A stretch of 64,000 nt of DNA from Jannaschia sp. M317 (lineage in GTDB: Bacteria; Pseudomonadota; Alphaproteobacteria; Rhodobacterales; Rhodobacteraceae), in assembly GCF_025141175.1 (NCBI RefSeq), contig NZ_CP081155.1, positions 530,001 to 594,000 on the forward strand, in the 5' to 3' direction. The notes beneath the pieces were generated by a model, which was not told where the DNA came from, did not search any database, and saw only the letters and a program-made list of their open reading frames with translations. Of this stretch, positions 17,672-27,245 are shown in pieces. Numbering within the stretch: position 1 is the stretch's first letter; every line of letters starts with the position of its first letter. Position numbers and translations under genes: made by a program.

Positions 17672-17924
17672 TGGCTCTCCTCTGATCTAGGCCTTCGGGA
17701 CCGAAGACCGAGACGATATTCAGCAATTGCCACCCGTCCTGCAACCGCTCGGCGATCAAACCTGCGGCTGCCTGCGGGTTGCAGGCGCTGTCGGGCAGTT
17801 CGGCGACGCCGTAATGCAGGCGCAAGGGGTCGTCCTGCTTGGCCTTGTAGTCGGCGTAGCAGGCCGCGTTGGCGGTGCCGGCGCTGATGCCCAGCGCAAA
17901 CAGAAGCGGGATGAGGCGTATCAT
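17643..17924 (-). CDS. Small secreted protein, conserved-looking, unknown function
   Basis: 93 residues from ATG 17924, with signal peptide ending ISAGTANA before ACYADYK. The mature part of about 72 residues has two cysteines, in ACYADYKAK and DSACNPQ, which could form one disulfide. A region LIAERLQDGWQLLNIVSV follows. The start is chosen because the signal sequence begins exactly there; an upstream extension is possible but has no signal character. Its 3' end overlaps the start of the membrane regulator gene by 29 bases, implying coexpression. Function not recognised. Confidence 0.75.
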   Translation of the reverse strand: MIRLIPLLFALGISAGTANAACYADYKAKQDDPLRLHYGVAELPDSACNPQAAAGLIAERLQDGWQLLNIVSVFGPEGLDQRRASAGPYFLRY

Positions 17925-18061
17925 GACCCGACTGTGGGCGAGGTCGGGGCCGCAGGCAATAACAGCAAGGCGGATATGCCATGGCAAACCGGCGTTATTG
18001 AGGCGCAACGGCAACGGGTCCGACCCTTGGGGGTATCCGAAACCCAAGCCGGAGATGTTCC

Positions 18062-18604
18062 ATGTTCCTCGCCCCTATCAAGCCCATCCTCGCCGCCGTC
18101 CTGTCGCTGGCGCTGGCCCTGCCGCTTACAACAACACCCGCCAACGCGGAGCTGAGCGGCCGCGAAGCCGCACAGCTCCTGGGTGGCCTCGCCTCGATCT
18201 ACATCCTGAAGGAAGCGCTGGATGATCGTCGCGACCGTCGTCAGGTGCAACACGCGCCGCGCAGGACAGACCCCTTGCATCGCCACCGGGATGGCACACG
18301 CCATTCCCACGGCGGCCCCGCCAGTCACCGCCATGATCGGGGGTACGATCGCGGGCAGGCCCATGACCGGGGACAAAGACGCCTGCACCGCACGGTGCCA
18401 GACACCTGCCTGGCCCGGTTCGAGACGCGCAATGGCCCGATCCGCGCCTTCGGCCAGCGCTGCCTGAGCCGCCACACGATCCAGCCGCACACGCTGCCGG
18501 CGCAATGCCTGCGCGAGGTCCGGACCGATCGGGGCTGGCGCAAGATCTATCGCCCGCGCTGTCTCAACCGCCATGGCTGGACGATCCGCGCGGCCCGACA
18601 CTGA
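18062..18604 (+). CDS. Secreted His/Arg-rich protein, first tandem paralogue
   Basis: 180 residues. The signal peptide ends near PANAE at residue 29. A conserved block LGGLASIYILKEAL follows, then a low-complexity His/Arg-rich region (about 65-110) with HRHRDGTRHSHGG, then a four-cysteine C-terminal part (DTCLARF, GQRCLSR, AQCLREV, RPRCLNR) that ends WTIRAARH. The gene directly after it encodes the same architecture. The His-rich stretch may bind metals in the periplasm; that is inference. Family not recognised. Confidence 0.82.
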   Translation: MFLAPIKPILAAVLSLALALPLTTTPANAELSGREAAQLLGGLASIYILKEALDDRRDRRQVQHAPRRTDPLHRHRDGTRHSHGGPASHRHDRGYDRGQAHDRGQRRLHRTVPDTCLARFETRNGPIRAFGQRCLSRHTIQPHTLPAQCLREVRTDRGWRKIYRPRCLNRHGWTIRAARH

Positions 18605-18623
18605 TCGGTGTCATGCGATAACA

Positions 18624-18650
18624 GCGCGGCAAAGTTGGCCCTTGCCGCGC
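18624..18650. terminator. Hairpin between the two secreted paralogues
   Basis: GCGCGGCAA at 18624-18632 pairs perfectly with TTGCCGCGC at 18642-18650 around nine bases. It is 20 bases after the first paralogue's stop. No U-tract follows, so it may be an attenuator or RNA-stabilising hairpin. Confidence 0.45.
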
Positions 18651-18688
18651 AGACCCCCACCTTGACCGCACCCGACAGGAGACATGCC

Positions 18689-19270
18689 ATGACCCGCTTC
18701 CTCGCCCTGATCCTCTGTGCACTACTCACTCTGCCGTTTTCTTCCGGGCCTGCACGGGCCGATCTGGATGGGGACGATGCAGTCAGGATACTCGGGGGGC
18801 TGGCCGCGCTCTATCTCCTCAAGGAGGCGTTGGAGCGCGATCAGACCCGCAGCGAACGCGCGCGCCCTCCGGTCCGCAGCCAACCGCGCGGCACCTATGA
18901 CCACATTCATGCCGACGGCAGCGGCGGTGGCGGATGGCACAGCCATCCGGTCGGCAGCCCTCATGCGGCCGCAGCCCACCCGGCGCGCCCCCTGCCCGTC
19001 CCAGCCCCGGTCCAGGTCACCCGCCTGCCAGCCCCCTACGAGGCCCCGCGCGACCGGGTGGATGTTCGCCTGATCCCGTCGCAGTGCCGCGCCGCCCTGC
19101 CCAATGCCATCGAAGTCATCGAGGGGCATGACGCGACCTGCATGCAGAACGCTGTCGTCCTGCCCGGGTCCCTGCCGCCGCAATGCCTGCGCCGGGCCGG
19201 CGGTCGTGCCCTCTATGAGGACCGTTGCCTGCGCGCGGAGGGATGGAGCCCGCGCACCGCCCGCAATTGA
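18689..19270 (+). CDS. Secreted protein, second tandem paralogue
   Basis: 193 residues from ATG 18689, with CAGGAGA as ribosome-binding site. Signal peptide ends near GPARADLDG. The block LGGLAALYLLKEAL matches LGGLASIYILKEAL in the gene before it, and both end in four spaced cysteines (SQCRAAL, ATCMQNA, PQCLRRA, DRCLRAE) and a W-x-x-R-x-A-R tail. The middle is Pro/Arg-rich with a short His/Gly patch DHIHADGSGGGGWHSH. Clearly a tandem duplication with divergence of the central region. Function unknown; an envelope role is likely given the signal peptide. Confidence 0.82.
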   Translation: MTRFLALILCALLTLPFSSGPARADLDGDDAVRILGGLAALYLLKEALERDQTRSERARPPVRSQPRGTYDHIHADGSGGGGWHSHPVGSPHAAAAHPARPLPVPAPVQVTRLPAPYEAPRDRVDVRLIPSQCRAALPNAIEVIEGHDATCMQNAVVLPGSLPPQCLRRAGGRALYEDRCLRAEGWSPRTARN

Positions 19271-19301
19271 CGCGACGGGCACGGGACGACAGGTGTCTGC
19301 C

Positions 19302-19928
19302 ATGTCACGCACACCGCCCCCTGCCCCCGACCTTCGCTTCGAAACCGCCGCATCCGCACAGGGGGCCCGGATCATCGCGGGCGTCGACGAGGTGGGGCGC
19401 GGGCCCTGGGCCGGGCCGGTCGTGGCCTGTGCCGCGGTCCTGCGCGGCCCCGCGCCTGCGGGCCTCAACGACAGCAAGAAGCTGACGGCCAAGCGCCGCG
19501 AAGCCCTGGTGCCTCTGTTGCAGGCCTGTTGCGACGTGGGCTTCGGCGAGGCCAGCGTGGAGGAGATCGACCGCCTCAACATCCGCCAGGCGACCCATCT
19601 GGCCATGCGCCGCGCGGTTGAGTCCTTGCCGCAACAGCCCGATCATTTGTTGATTGACGGAAACGACTGCCCCGCCTGGGTGATTTGCCCCCGAGATGTG
19701 ATCAAAGGTGGCGATGGGCGGTCATTGTCCATCGCGGCAGCATCGGTTCTGGCCAAAACAAGGCGGGATCAAGGCATGGTGGCCCTGGCGCAACAATTCC
19801 CCGGCTACGGCTGGGAACGAAACGCGGGCTACGGCACGGCGGCCCATCAAGAAGGTCTTCGCATCCTTGGCGTGACACAACATCATCGGCGGTCCTTTGC
19901 CCCCATACGCAAGATGTTGTGTCCGTAG
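19302..19928 (+). CDS. rnhB: Ribonuclease HII
   Basis: 208 residues from ATG 19302; the longer open frame upstream lies over the preceding gene. The signature AGVDEVGRGPWAGP contains Asp29 and Glu30, and LLIDGND supplies Asp119, three of the metal-binding acidic residues of RNase HII. YGTAAHQEGL near the C-terminus is also typical. It removes RNA from RNA-DNA hybrids, including single ribonucleotides in DNA. The neighbour ccrM acts on newly replicated DNA, a frequent pairing in Rhodobacterales. Confidence 0.95.
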   Translation: MSRTPPPAPDLRFETAASAQGARIIAGVDEVGRGPWAGPVVACAAVLRGPAPAGLNDSKKLTAKRREALVPLLQACCDVGFGEASVEEIDRLNIRQATHLAMRRAVESLPQQPDHLLIDGNDCPAWVICPRDVIKGGDGRSLSIAAASVLAKTRRDQGMVALAQQFPGYGWERNAGYGTAAHQEGLRILGVTQHHRRSFAPIRKMLCP

Positions 19929-19997
19929 CCCTGCCCCAATTCTGACACAGCCACCCTGTGGACCATTAACTAACAGCCCGTCATCTTGGCCTCATAA

Positions 19998-21152
<1,155 letters not shown>

Positions 21153-21212
21153 CGAACACCAACAACAAGTTACCGCCTGCACCTGCTGTCCAATGTCCGG
21201 CGGGTGCAACTT

Positions 21213-21253
21213 AAACCCCTGTTCCCGCCTGTCGGGTTCAGGGGTTCTTTTTT
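21213..21253 (+). terminator. Rho-independent terminator of ccrM
   Basis: AACCCCTG at 21214-21221 pairs with CAGGGGTT at 21239-21246, with an inner CCCG/CGGG pairing, followed by CTTTTTT. It lies 60 bases after the ccrM stop. Confidence 0.9.
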
Positions 21254-21289
21254 ACGCGGGACCGGATCAGGAAACCGGATGCCGCAAAC

Positions 21290-21317
21290 GAAAAACGCGC
21301 CCCGGGGGGCGCGCTTT
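21290..21317 (-). terminator. Rho-independent terminator of the 60-residue protein gene
   Basis: On the minus strand CGCGCCCC pairs with GGGGCGCG around two bases (positions 21313 to 21296) and is followed by TTTTT. It is 25 bases beyond the stop of the minus-strand small gene. Confidence 0.88.
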
Positions 21318-21341
21318 CCTAGTAGGTAGATCCGGCTGAAT

Positions 21342-21524
21342 TCAGTCGGAAGCCACAGCAGCGGCCAGCAGAACCAGCGCCAGCAGCGGAACCAGGATGC
21401 CACCGGCGGAGGACGAGGTGTCCTCGACGATGACGACCGGCTCAACCGGGGCGGGCGCGATGTTGCCAGCGAAAGCAGTGGTAGCAGCGACCGACAGAGC
21501 GGCGGCGAGTGCGAGTTTCTTCAT
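21342..21524 (-). CDS. Small secreted/membrane protein of unknown function
   Basis: 60 residues from ATG 21524, preceded by GGAGGATATCCT. A signal peptide (MKKLALAAALSVAATTAFA) is followed by a short Pro/Val-rich stretch with VVIVEDTSSSAGG and a C-terminal helix VPLLALVLLAAAVA. After processing it would be a tiny single-helix membrane protein. I believe such proteins recur in Rhodobacterales, but their function is not known to me. It has its own strong terminator, so it is a monocistronic, possibly highly expressed gene. Confidence 0.75.
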   Translation of the reverse strand: MKKLALAAALSVAATTAFAGNIAPAPVEPVVIVEDTSSSAGGILVPLLALVLLAAAVASD

Positions 21525-21674
21525 AGGATATCCTCCAAGATACGCCATCGGTGAGGCGACAGTTGCCACACCATATGGCACCCAAGACTGTACCTCGTCT
21601 GACTCGTTAAACAGGTCAGGCAAGGCTTTGCAATGTTAAGTCAAACGGTCATTCGAGCAGGCTACCGAGTGCCG

Positions 21675-22274
21675 TCAAATAAGCAACACCTGCGTGCCGA
21701 CCTTTGTCATGTCAAACACTTCGGCGATATGCTCATTGTAGAGGCCGATGCAGCCCGACGACGACCGGCGACCGATCTTGCGCGTGTCGTGGGTGCCGTG
21801 AATCCGGTAATACGTCCACCCGAGGTACAACGCGTGGGATCCAAGCGGGTTGTCCGGCCCCGGACCGATGACCGTGGGCCACTCCGGATTGCGGCGCAGC
21901 ATGTTGGGCGTCGGCCGCCAGGACGGACCGACCACCTTCTGGACGATCCGCGTGCGACCGCGCCGCGTCAGATCCTCGGACTGCGGAACAGATGACGGAT
22001 ACAGGTGATGCGTGCCGTCTTCTTGCCAAAGGTGCAGGGCGCGGCTGTCGATATCGACCAGAATCGCCCCGTTGCGCAGGCTGTCGAAATGCGGTTCCCA
22101 CTGCATCCGACGGAAGGCCGAGATGTTGTGACGGGTCGTCGCCGAAATCTCGGATCGGTTCTGAACCGTATCCGGCAATTGTTGCGACAACGCCGGCGTC
22201 GCCAGAACAGCCGACGCGGCGGCACCGGTCGCAAGAAAGGACCGGCGGCTGATGTGTATCTTTAATCGAGCCAT
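21675..22274 (-). CDS. L,D-transpeptidase (YkuD domain), Tat-type signal
   Basis: 199 residues from ATG 22274, preceded by AAAGGGAGAT. The N-terminus carries SRRSFLATGAAASA, a twin-arginine-like signal. The catalytic block starts at His159 (HGTHDTRKIG) and ends with SSSGC, giving Cys175 as nucleophile, then IGLYNEHI. YkuD enzymes form 3-3 peptidoglycan crosslinks or attach proteins to peptidoglycan; the exact reaction cannot be read here. A second YkuD gene and a CAP lipoprotein lie within 1.5 kb. Confidence 0.92.
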   Translation of the reverse strand: MARLKIHISRRSFLATGAAASAVLATPALSQQLPDTVQNRSEISATTRHNISAFRRMQWEPHFDSLRNGAILVDIDSRALHLWQEDGTHHLYPSSVPQSEDLTRRGRTRIVQKVVGPSWRPTPNMLRRNPEWPTVIGPGPDNPLGSHALYLGWTYYRIHGTHDTRKIGRRSSSGCIGLYNEHIAEVFDMTKVGTQVLLI

Positions 22275-22486
22275 AGAAAATCTCCCTTTCGACGTTCCGG
22301 AGTCCCGCGGAACCGGACTGACGTCTGAGACAAGCGGTTGCAGGTTGAATGGCATGATCGGGAAAAGCAACACCACCCCTGGTGGACCGGCGGTACCTTG
22401 CAGTTACATTTCTGTCATCACGAGGATTTGCGTCGCGACCCGCTCCGCGCTAGGTCCAAGGAAACAATGCTTGGAAGACCTGCACA

Positions 22487-22996
22487 ATGAACCGTCGTTA
22501 CGCCCTGACTCTGCTGGCTGGCACGGCGCTTGCCGCCTGCGCACCGCCGCCGCCCACCCTTGGCCCCGACGGCAGACCCTTGCCGAAACTCTATCGTATT
22601 TCCGGGACCGACGCCCGGCGCATCCCATTCCGGGCGCTCGACGCCATCAACGCTCTGCGTCAGGGGGCCGGGCTCAGCACGCTGGAGCTGAGCGCCGCGC
22701 TGAACGCCGCCGCCGAGACGCATTCCCGCGACATGTCCCTGCAAAACCGCCCCTGGCATTTTGGATCCGACGGATCCTCGCCGATCGACCGCACCCGGCG
22801 CGTCGGGTTCAGCGGAGAATTCCTGGGCGAAGCCATTTCCGAGACCTTCGAAAGCGAACTGGAAACCATCGCGGCCTGGATGCAGGAACCCGGTCCCCGC
22901 CGCGTGATTCTGGACCCGGATGCCCGTCGCATGGGCTTTGCCTTCTTTCAGGAACCGAACGGCAAGATCTGGTACACGCTCGACGTCGGCACCTGA
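22487..22996 (+). CDS. CAP/SCP-domain lipoprotein
   Basis: 169 residues. The lipobox LAAC places the lipidated Cys at residue 18. The rest is a CAP-superfamily domain with FRALDAINALRQGAGLSTLELS, AAETHSRDMSLQNRPWHFGSDG and FLGEAISETF. The pattern matches bacterial YkwD-like proteins, although the C-terminal part is short. Function of bacterial CAP lipoproteins is largely unknown. It lies between two L,D-transpeptidase genes, divergent from the first and convergent with the second, which suggests an envelope role. Confidence 0.85.
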   Translation: MNRRYALTLLAGTALAACAPPPPTLGPDGRPLPKLYRISGTDARRIPFRALDAINALRQGAGLSTLELSAALNAAAETHSRDMSLQNRPWHFGSDGSSPIDRTRRVGFSGEFLGEAISETFESELETIAAWMQEPGPRRVILDPDARRMGFAFFQEPNGKIWYTLDVGT

Positions 22997-23068
22997 TCTG
23001 ATCTTCGAACACGACTGTGCGCCCCGAACTTCATCGGCGCGCACCTGTTTTGTCGGAAACCGAAGGCG

Positions 23069-23566
23069 TCAGGCGTAGATGTCGACCGGGACGCCGTTCT
23101 GCACCATCGCATAGACCTGCTGCATTTCGTGGTTCGTGACGGCCACGCAACCCGCGGTCCAATCGTGATGCGGGTCGCGTTTTTCCGGACCCCAACCATG
23201 AATGAAGATGTCGCCACCCGGGTTCTTGCCCTTGGCCGCCGCAAAGGCGCGGTCACGGGCGTTGGGATAGTCGATCCCGACCGATAGAAAGAAGCTGCTT
23301 TCGGGATTGCGGCGATTGATGTGGTATCGTCCTTCGGGCGTCTTGCCGTCGCCATAGAACTGCTTGTGACCCTCGGCGGTAAAGCCCAGTTGCACGCGGT
23401 AATGTTCCAACACACTGGTGTTGTGGATCAGGAACATTCGCCGGTGTTCCTTGTGGACCTCGATCTTCGTGACCTCCGGCCCGCGATAGGGAACGAATTT
23501 CTGCCCGCATGCGCCGAGCAGAGAAAGGCCGCCGGCGATGGCTGCCCGTCGAGTAAATCTATGCAT
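23069..23566 (-). CDS. L,D-transpeptidase (YkuD domain), lipoprotein
   Basis: 165 residues from ATG 23566. The start MHRFTRRAAIAGGLSLLGAC gives a lipobox Cys at residue 20. The YkuD domain runs to the end, with His123 in FIHGWGPEK and the nucleophile Cys140 in DWTAGCVAV. Another block is FYGDGKTPEGRYHI. The upstream 120 bases are unusually AT-rich, including long A and T runs, and probably hold the promoter. It and the Tat-exported enzyme upstream are different subfamilies, so this is not a recent duplication. Confidence 0.92.
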   Translation of the reverse strand: MHRFTRRAAIAGGLSLLGACGQKFVPYRGPEVTKIEVHKEHRRMFLIHNTSVLEHYRVQLGFTAEGHKQFYGDGKTPEGRYHINRRNPESSFFLSVGIDYPNARDRAFAAAKGKNPGGDIFIHGWGPEKRDPHHDWTAGCVAVTNHEMQQVYAMVQNGVPVDIYA

Positions 23567-23645
23567 GACCTGTTGACCTGATTTTTTTTGGTTCACTGTC
23601 CGAACCCAAGCATACCAGATTCGCGCAATTAAAAAAATATCCCTG

Positions 23646-24512
23646 TTACGACGAATTTTCCTCATGTCGTAGCAATACCGCAAGGCCGGAGCGGTAGTCC
23701 TTGTGGATCAGAGAGATGCCAAGGTCGCGCTTGATCCGGTCGTTTCGCACTTTCTTGGATTCGGCATAGAAACTGCGGGCCATGGGCGTCATTTCAGCCG
23801 TTGCGAAATCTTCGACCGGTGGCAGCGGCATCCCCAACAGCATTGCCGCATGGGCGATGACATCCTCCGGCGGGGCCGGATCGTCGTCGCAAAGGTTGTA
23901 GACAGCGCCCTGATCGGGACGCGCGATCGACGCTGCCAACACCTGAGCGATGTCGTCCACATGGATCCGGCTGAACACCTGCCCCGGTTTGACGATCCGC
24001 CGCGCCGTGCCCGCGCGCACCTTGGCAAAGGGTCCGCGTCCCGGTCCGTAGATCCCGGCCAGCCGGAACACATGCAAGGCCGCGCCGGTGTGCTCTGCCA
24101 GTTTGTGCCACGCCGCCTCTGCGGTCACGCGCAGTTGCCCGCGCCGCGTGGCGGGGGTCAGAGGCGTGTCCTCATCGACCCAGCCCCCGCCGTGGTCGCC
24201 GTAGACGCCGGTCGTCGACAGATAGCCGACCCACTGTCCGGGCCGAAGACCCGTGCGCAGCGCCGCGTCATAGGCCGCCAGTACCGGGTCCCCCTCCGGC
24301 CCGGGCCCGGCAGAGACCAGAATATGCGTCGCGCGCGCCAGTGCGTCGTCGATATCTGCCCCGAACAAGACAGGCGTCACCCCCTCGTCGCGCAACGCGT
24401 CTGCCTTTTCCTGGGTGCGGGTGGTTCCGATCACCTCCCACCCGCCCGCGAGCAACTGGGGCGTCAGCGCCCGCGCCGAATAGCCATGCCCGAAACTCAA
24501 CAGAACCGACAT
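23646..24512 (-). CDS. NAD(P)-dependent epimerase/dehydratase-like protein (YeeZ type)
   Basis: 288 residues with an extended-SDR fold. The N-terminal nucleotide site is an atypical LSFGHGYSARAL rather than GxxGxxG. YLSTTGVYGDHGGGWVDEDTPL and FRLAGIYGPGRGP are shared with YeeZ-like proteins; the usual YxxxK catalytic pair is not present in standard form (YGDHGGG), so the reaction is uncertain. Its ATG overlaps the queG stop by one base (TGATG), meaning translational coupling downstream of queG. Confidence 0.8.
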   Translation of the reverse strand: MSVLLSFGHGYSARALTPQLLAGGWEVIGTTRTQEKADALRDEGVTPVLFGADIDDALARATHILVSAGPGPEGDPVLAAYDAALRTGLRPGQWVGYLSTTGVYGDHGGGWVDEDTPLTPATRRGQLRVTAEAAWHKLAEHTGAALHVFRLAGIYGPGRGPFAKVRAGTARRIVKPGQVFSRIHVDDIAQVLAASIARPDQGAVYNLCDDDPAPPEDVIAHAAMLLGMPLPPVEDFATAEMTPMARSFYAESKKVRNDRIKRDLGISLIHKDYRSGLAVLLRHEENSS

Positions 24513-25561
24513 CAGAGCCTCTCTACCGCCCAGCGGGCCGCATCCGCCACCGCCGCATCCGCGTCTTCACACAAGTCCTGCACCACCGGTTTCAGCGCCG
24601 CCAGACCCGAATTGCCGATGGCATAGCACACATTCCGGATCATCCGATCCCGCCCGATCCGCTTGATCGGTGACCCGGAAAAACGCGCCCGGAACCCGGT
24701 ATCGTCAAGCCGCGCCAGATCCGCCAGATCCGGCGCGCGATGCGGCCCGTGATAGCGCATGTCCGAGGCCGTGACGGCGAACTTGTTCCACGGACAGACC
24801 GCAAGGCAGTCGTCGCATCCATAGATCCGGTTGCCCAGTCCCGGCCGCAGCGCAGGATCGACGGGCCCCCGGTGCTCGATCGTCAGATAGGAAATGCAGC
24901 GCCGTGCATCCAGTTGGAACGGGGCCGGAAAGGCATCGGTCGGACAGACATCCAGACAGCGCCGGCACGATCCGCAATGCTCCGCCTCAGGGGAATCCGG
25001 TGCCAAGGCCTCGGTTGCAAAGATCGCCCCGAGGAAGACCCAGTTTCCAAAGTCCCGCGACAAGAGGTTCGTGTGCTTGCCCTGCCAGCCGATCCCGGCG
25101 GCCTGGGCCAAGGGTTTTTCCATCACCGGCGCGGTATCGACAAAAACCTTCACCTCGCAACCCGTCTCGGCCACCATCCAACGCGCGACGCGCTTCAGCG
25201 CCTTCTTGACCACGTCGTGATAGTCCCGCCCCTGGGCATAGACGCTGACCGCGCCCTTTGCCCCGTCCTTCAGGTCGGTCAGGGGATCATGATCTGGCGC
25301 ATAGGAATGAGCCAGCATCACGACCGAGCGTGCGTCGGGCCAAAGCGCGGCGGCACTGCCGCGCCAGCCCTCCCGCTCGGCCATCCAACCCATCTGCCCG
25401 TGCCGCCCTGCCTCCAGAAAACTCCGCAGGCGCGCCGCGCTCTCCGGTGCCGCGTCAGGACGGCAGACCCCCATGGACACGAACCCCGCGTCCAACGCCT
25501 CCGCCCGCAACCGCGCCTTCAGCCCGTCCAAAAGCAACCCGGCGTCAAAGGAAACGCACAC
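24512..25561 (-). CDS. queG: Epoxyqueuosine reductase
   Basis: 349 residues from GTG 25561. Two [4Fe-4S] clusters are marked by [12 protein letters not shown] (Cys196, 199, 202, 206) and [13 protein letters not shown] (Cys249, 252, 256) with Cys222 as the remaining ligand. VDTAPVMEK includes Asp142 at the position of the catalytic acid. [15 protein letters not shown] and [21 protein letters not shown] are typical. The cobalamin-dependent enzyme performs the last step of queuosine synthesis in tRNA. The C-terminus includes a HEAT-like repeat. It overlaps the epimerase-like gene by one base. Confidence 0.93.
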   Translation of the reverse strand: MCVSFDAGLLLDGLKARLRAEALDAGFVSMGVCRPDAAPESAARLRSFLEAGRHGQMGWMAEREGWRGSAAALWPDARSVVMLAHSYAPDHDPLTDLKDGAKGAVSVYAQGRDYHDVVKKALKRVARWMVAETGCEVKVFVDTAPVMEKPLAQAAGIGWQGKHTNLLSRDFGNWVFLGAIFATEALAPDSPEAEHCGSCRRCLDVCPTDAFPAPFQLDARRCISYLTIEHRGPVDPALRPGLGNRIYGCDDCLAVCPWNKFAVTASDMRYHGPHRAPDLADLARLDDTGFRARFSGSPIKRIGRDRMIRNVCYAIGNSGLAALKPVVQDLCEDADAAVADAARWAVERL

Positions 25562-25625
25562 CCCCGTGCATCAGGGGGCGTCAAATACCCACCCCAGGCA
25601 CGACGCACATGCCAAGGCGCAGACC

Positions 25626-26291
25626 TCAAAAATCCAGGTCCGCATAGTGGGGCGCGGGCCGGAATCCGGGCACCACATCCGCCAGGATCGACCGAAAGGC
25701 CGGCCGCGATTTGATCTTGGCGTACCAGTCCCGCACGCCTGCGTTCCGGTTCCAATCCACGTCCGAGCTGTAGTCGAGACAGGACAGATGCGCCGCTGCG
25801 GCGAAATCCGCCAGCGTCATGTCAGGTCCCGCCAGCCAGCGCCGCTGGTCCAGCAGCCAGCCCATGTAATCCAGATGGAACTTGATCGCCTTCACGCCCG
25901 ATTTGACGTTGGTCCCGTCGGGATACCCCTGCCGCGTCAGCTTCTTGTTGATCCGCTCATAGACCAGCTTGGACGTCACCTCGGCGTGGAACTTGTCATC
26001 GAACCAGGCCACCAGACGGCGCACCTCGGCCCGCTTCTCCGGGTCACGCGGCATCAGCGGCGGCTCGGGCATGGTTTCCTCGATGTATTCGCAGATCGCC
26101 TGACTGTCCGACAGGATCAGCCGGTCCATCCGCAACACGGGCACCTTGCCCGCCGGGTTCATCCGCAGGAACTCCGACCCGGCTTCCCAATAGGGCAACG
26201 GCTCCAGCACGACTTCCATCTTCTTTTCGGCAAGCGTCAGCCGCACCTTGCGGCAGAACGGAGAGAGCGCGAAGTGATAGAGTTGGATCAT
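25626..26291 (-). CDS. Glutathione S-transferase-fold protein, possibly FzlA-like
   Basis: 221 residues. The N-terminal thioredoxin-like domain has YHFALSPFCRKVRLTLAEK and the cis-proline region GKVPVLRMD, then SDSQAICEYI. An all-helical C-terminal domain follows. The ending HYADLDF and overall length are reminiscent of FzlA, the GST-like FtsZ-binding protein of alphaproteobacteria, but I cannot confirm this without alignment. If FzlA, it acts at the division site rather than in detoxification. Neighbouring mtgA, a peptidoglycan glycosyltransferase, is compatible with a division context. Confidence 0.85.
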   Translation of the reverse strand: MIQLYHFALSPFCRKVRLTLAEKKMEVVLEPLPYWEAGSEFLRMNPAGKVPVLRMDRLILSDSQAICEYIEETMPEPPLMPRDPEKRAEVRRLVAWFDDKFHAEVTSKLVYERINKKLTRQGYPDGTNVKSGVKAIKFHLDYMGWLLDQRRWLAGPDMTLADFAAAAHLSCLDYSSDVDWNRNAGVRDWYAKIKSRPAFRSILADVVPGFRPAPHYADLDF

Positions 26292-26322
26292 GGCCCCGGA
26301 ATGCCCCGTGGCGCGGGCGGTT

Positions 26323-27054
26323 TCAATCCTCGAAACAAGCGGCGCGGCCGTCGGCGCGGATCGTTGCCGCTCCGTCAGCGACGGAATTGGCCCGCCGCGA
26401 CAGAAACGAGGTCGGCGCGGCCGCGTCCCGTTCTTTCGGGTTCGGCAACACCGTCGCCAGCAGACCCGCCTGCCGCGCAGTCACCGCCGAGGCCCCGCGC
26501 CCGAAATAGTTCCGTGCCGCCATTTCGACACCGAACACGCCCTCGTCGAATTCGGCGATGTTCAGATAGACTTCCAGAATGCGCCGTTTGGGCCAGAATA
26601 GCTCCATCAACGGCGTCAGCCCCGCCTCCAACGCCTTGCGCGGCCACGACCGCCCCTGCCAAAGAAAGGCGTTCTTCACGACCTGCTGACTGATGGTAGA
26701 GGCGCCCCGGTTCGCGCCCGCTTCGATCGCCTCGCGAATGGCATCGACATCGAATCCCCAATGCAGACAGAAATTCGCATCTTCGGCGGCCACCGCGGCC
26801 CGCGGCAGAACCTCGGCCATGGTATCGATATCGACCCAGACCCGCTCCACCCCGCCCAAACGCGCGCTTTCCGACCAGATGTAGGGCGTGGTTGGCGGGT
26901 CGATCCAACGATAGGACGCGACCCAAAGCACCAGCAGCGCCACGAGAACAAGCCCCGCACGCAGCATCAGCCGCACGGCCCGGCGCAGGCCACCCGTCAC
27001 GCGCGCCCGCAGGCCCGCCGCTTTTGTTTTCTTTCTGCTCGCCCGCTTCGCCAT
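26323..27054 (-). CDS. mtgA: Monofunctional biosynthetic peptidoglycan transglycosylase
   Basis: 243 residues. A basic N-terminus and one membrane helix (about 30-47) are followed by a GT51 domain. AAEDANFCLHWGFD contains the catalytic Glu of motif 1, and GASTISQQVVKNAFLW is motif 2 with the expected Ser-Gln-Gln; RRILEVYLNIAEFDEGVFG is also diagnostic. It polymerises lipid II into glycan strands at the inner membrane without a transpeptidase domain. The gene stands 32 bases upstream of the GST-fold gene on the same strand. Confidence 0.94.
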   Translation of the reverse strand: MAKRASRKKTKAAGLRARVTGGLRRAVRLMLRAGLVLVALLVLWVASYRWIDPPTTPYIWSESARLGGVERVWVDIDTMAEVLPRAAVAAEDANFCLHWGFDVDAIREAIEAGANRGASTISQQVVKNAFLWQGRSWPRKALEAGLTPLMELFWPKRRILEVYLNIAEFDEGVFGVEMAARNYFGRGASAVTARQAGLLATVLPNPKERDAAAPTSFLSRRANSVADGAATIRADGRAACFED

Positions 27055-27245
27055 GCATCCACCAAACGGCGATTGGCCTCCGGGTCAAGACCGGGTGCTG
27101 CCTGCGCGCCCAGGCGCGCGGGAATCGTCACACGGCTGGAACAGGTGCCCCGGATCTTCTCCAGCCGCACAGACCTGCAACCGGTCCCGCGACAGCGCGC
27201 GTCGGGCGAGGGCAGGCAGCGCCTGTCCGAGCCCGACGCGGCCCT

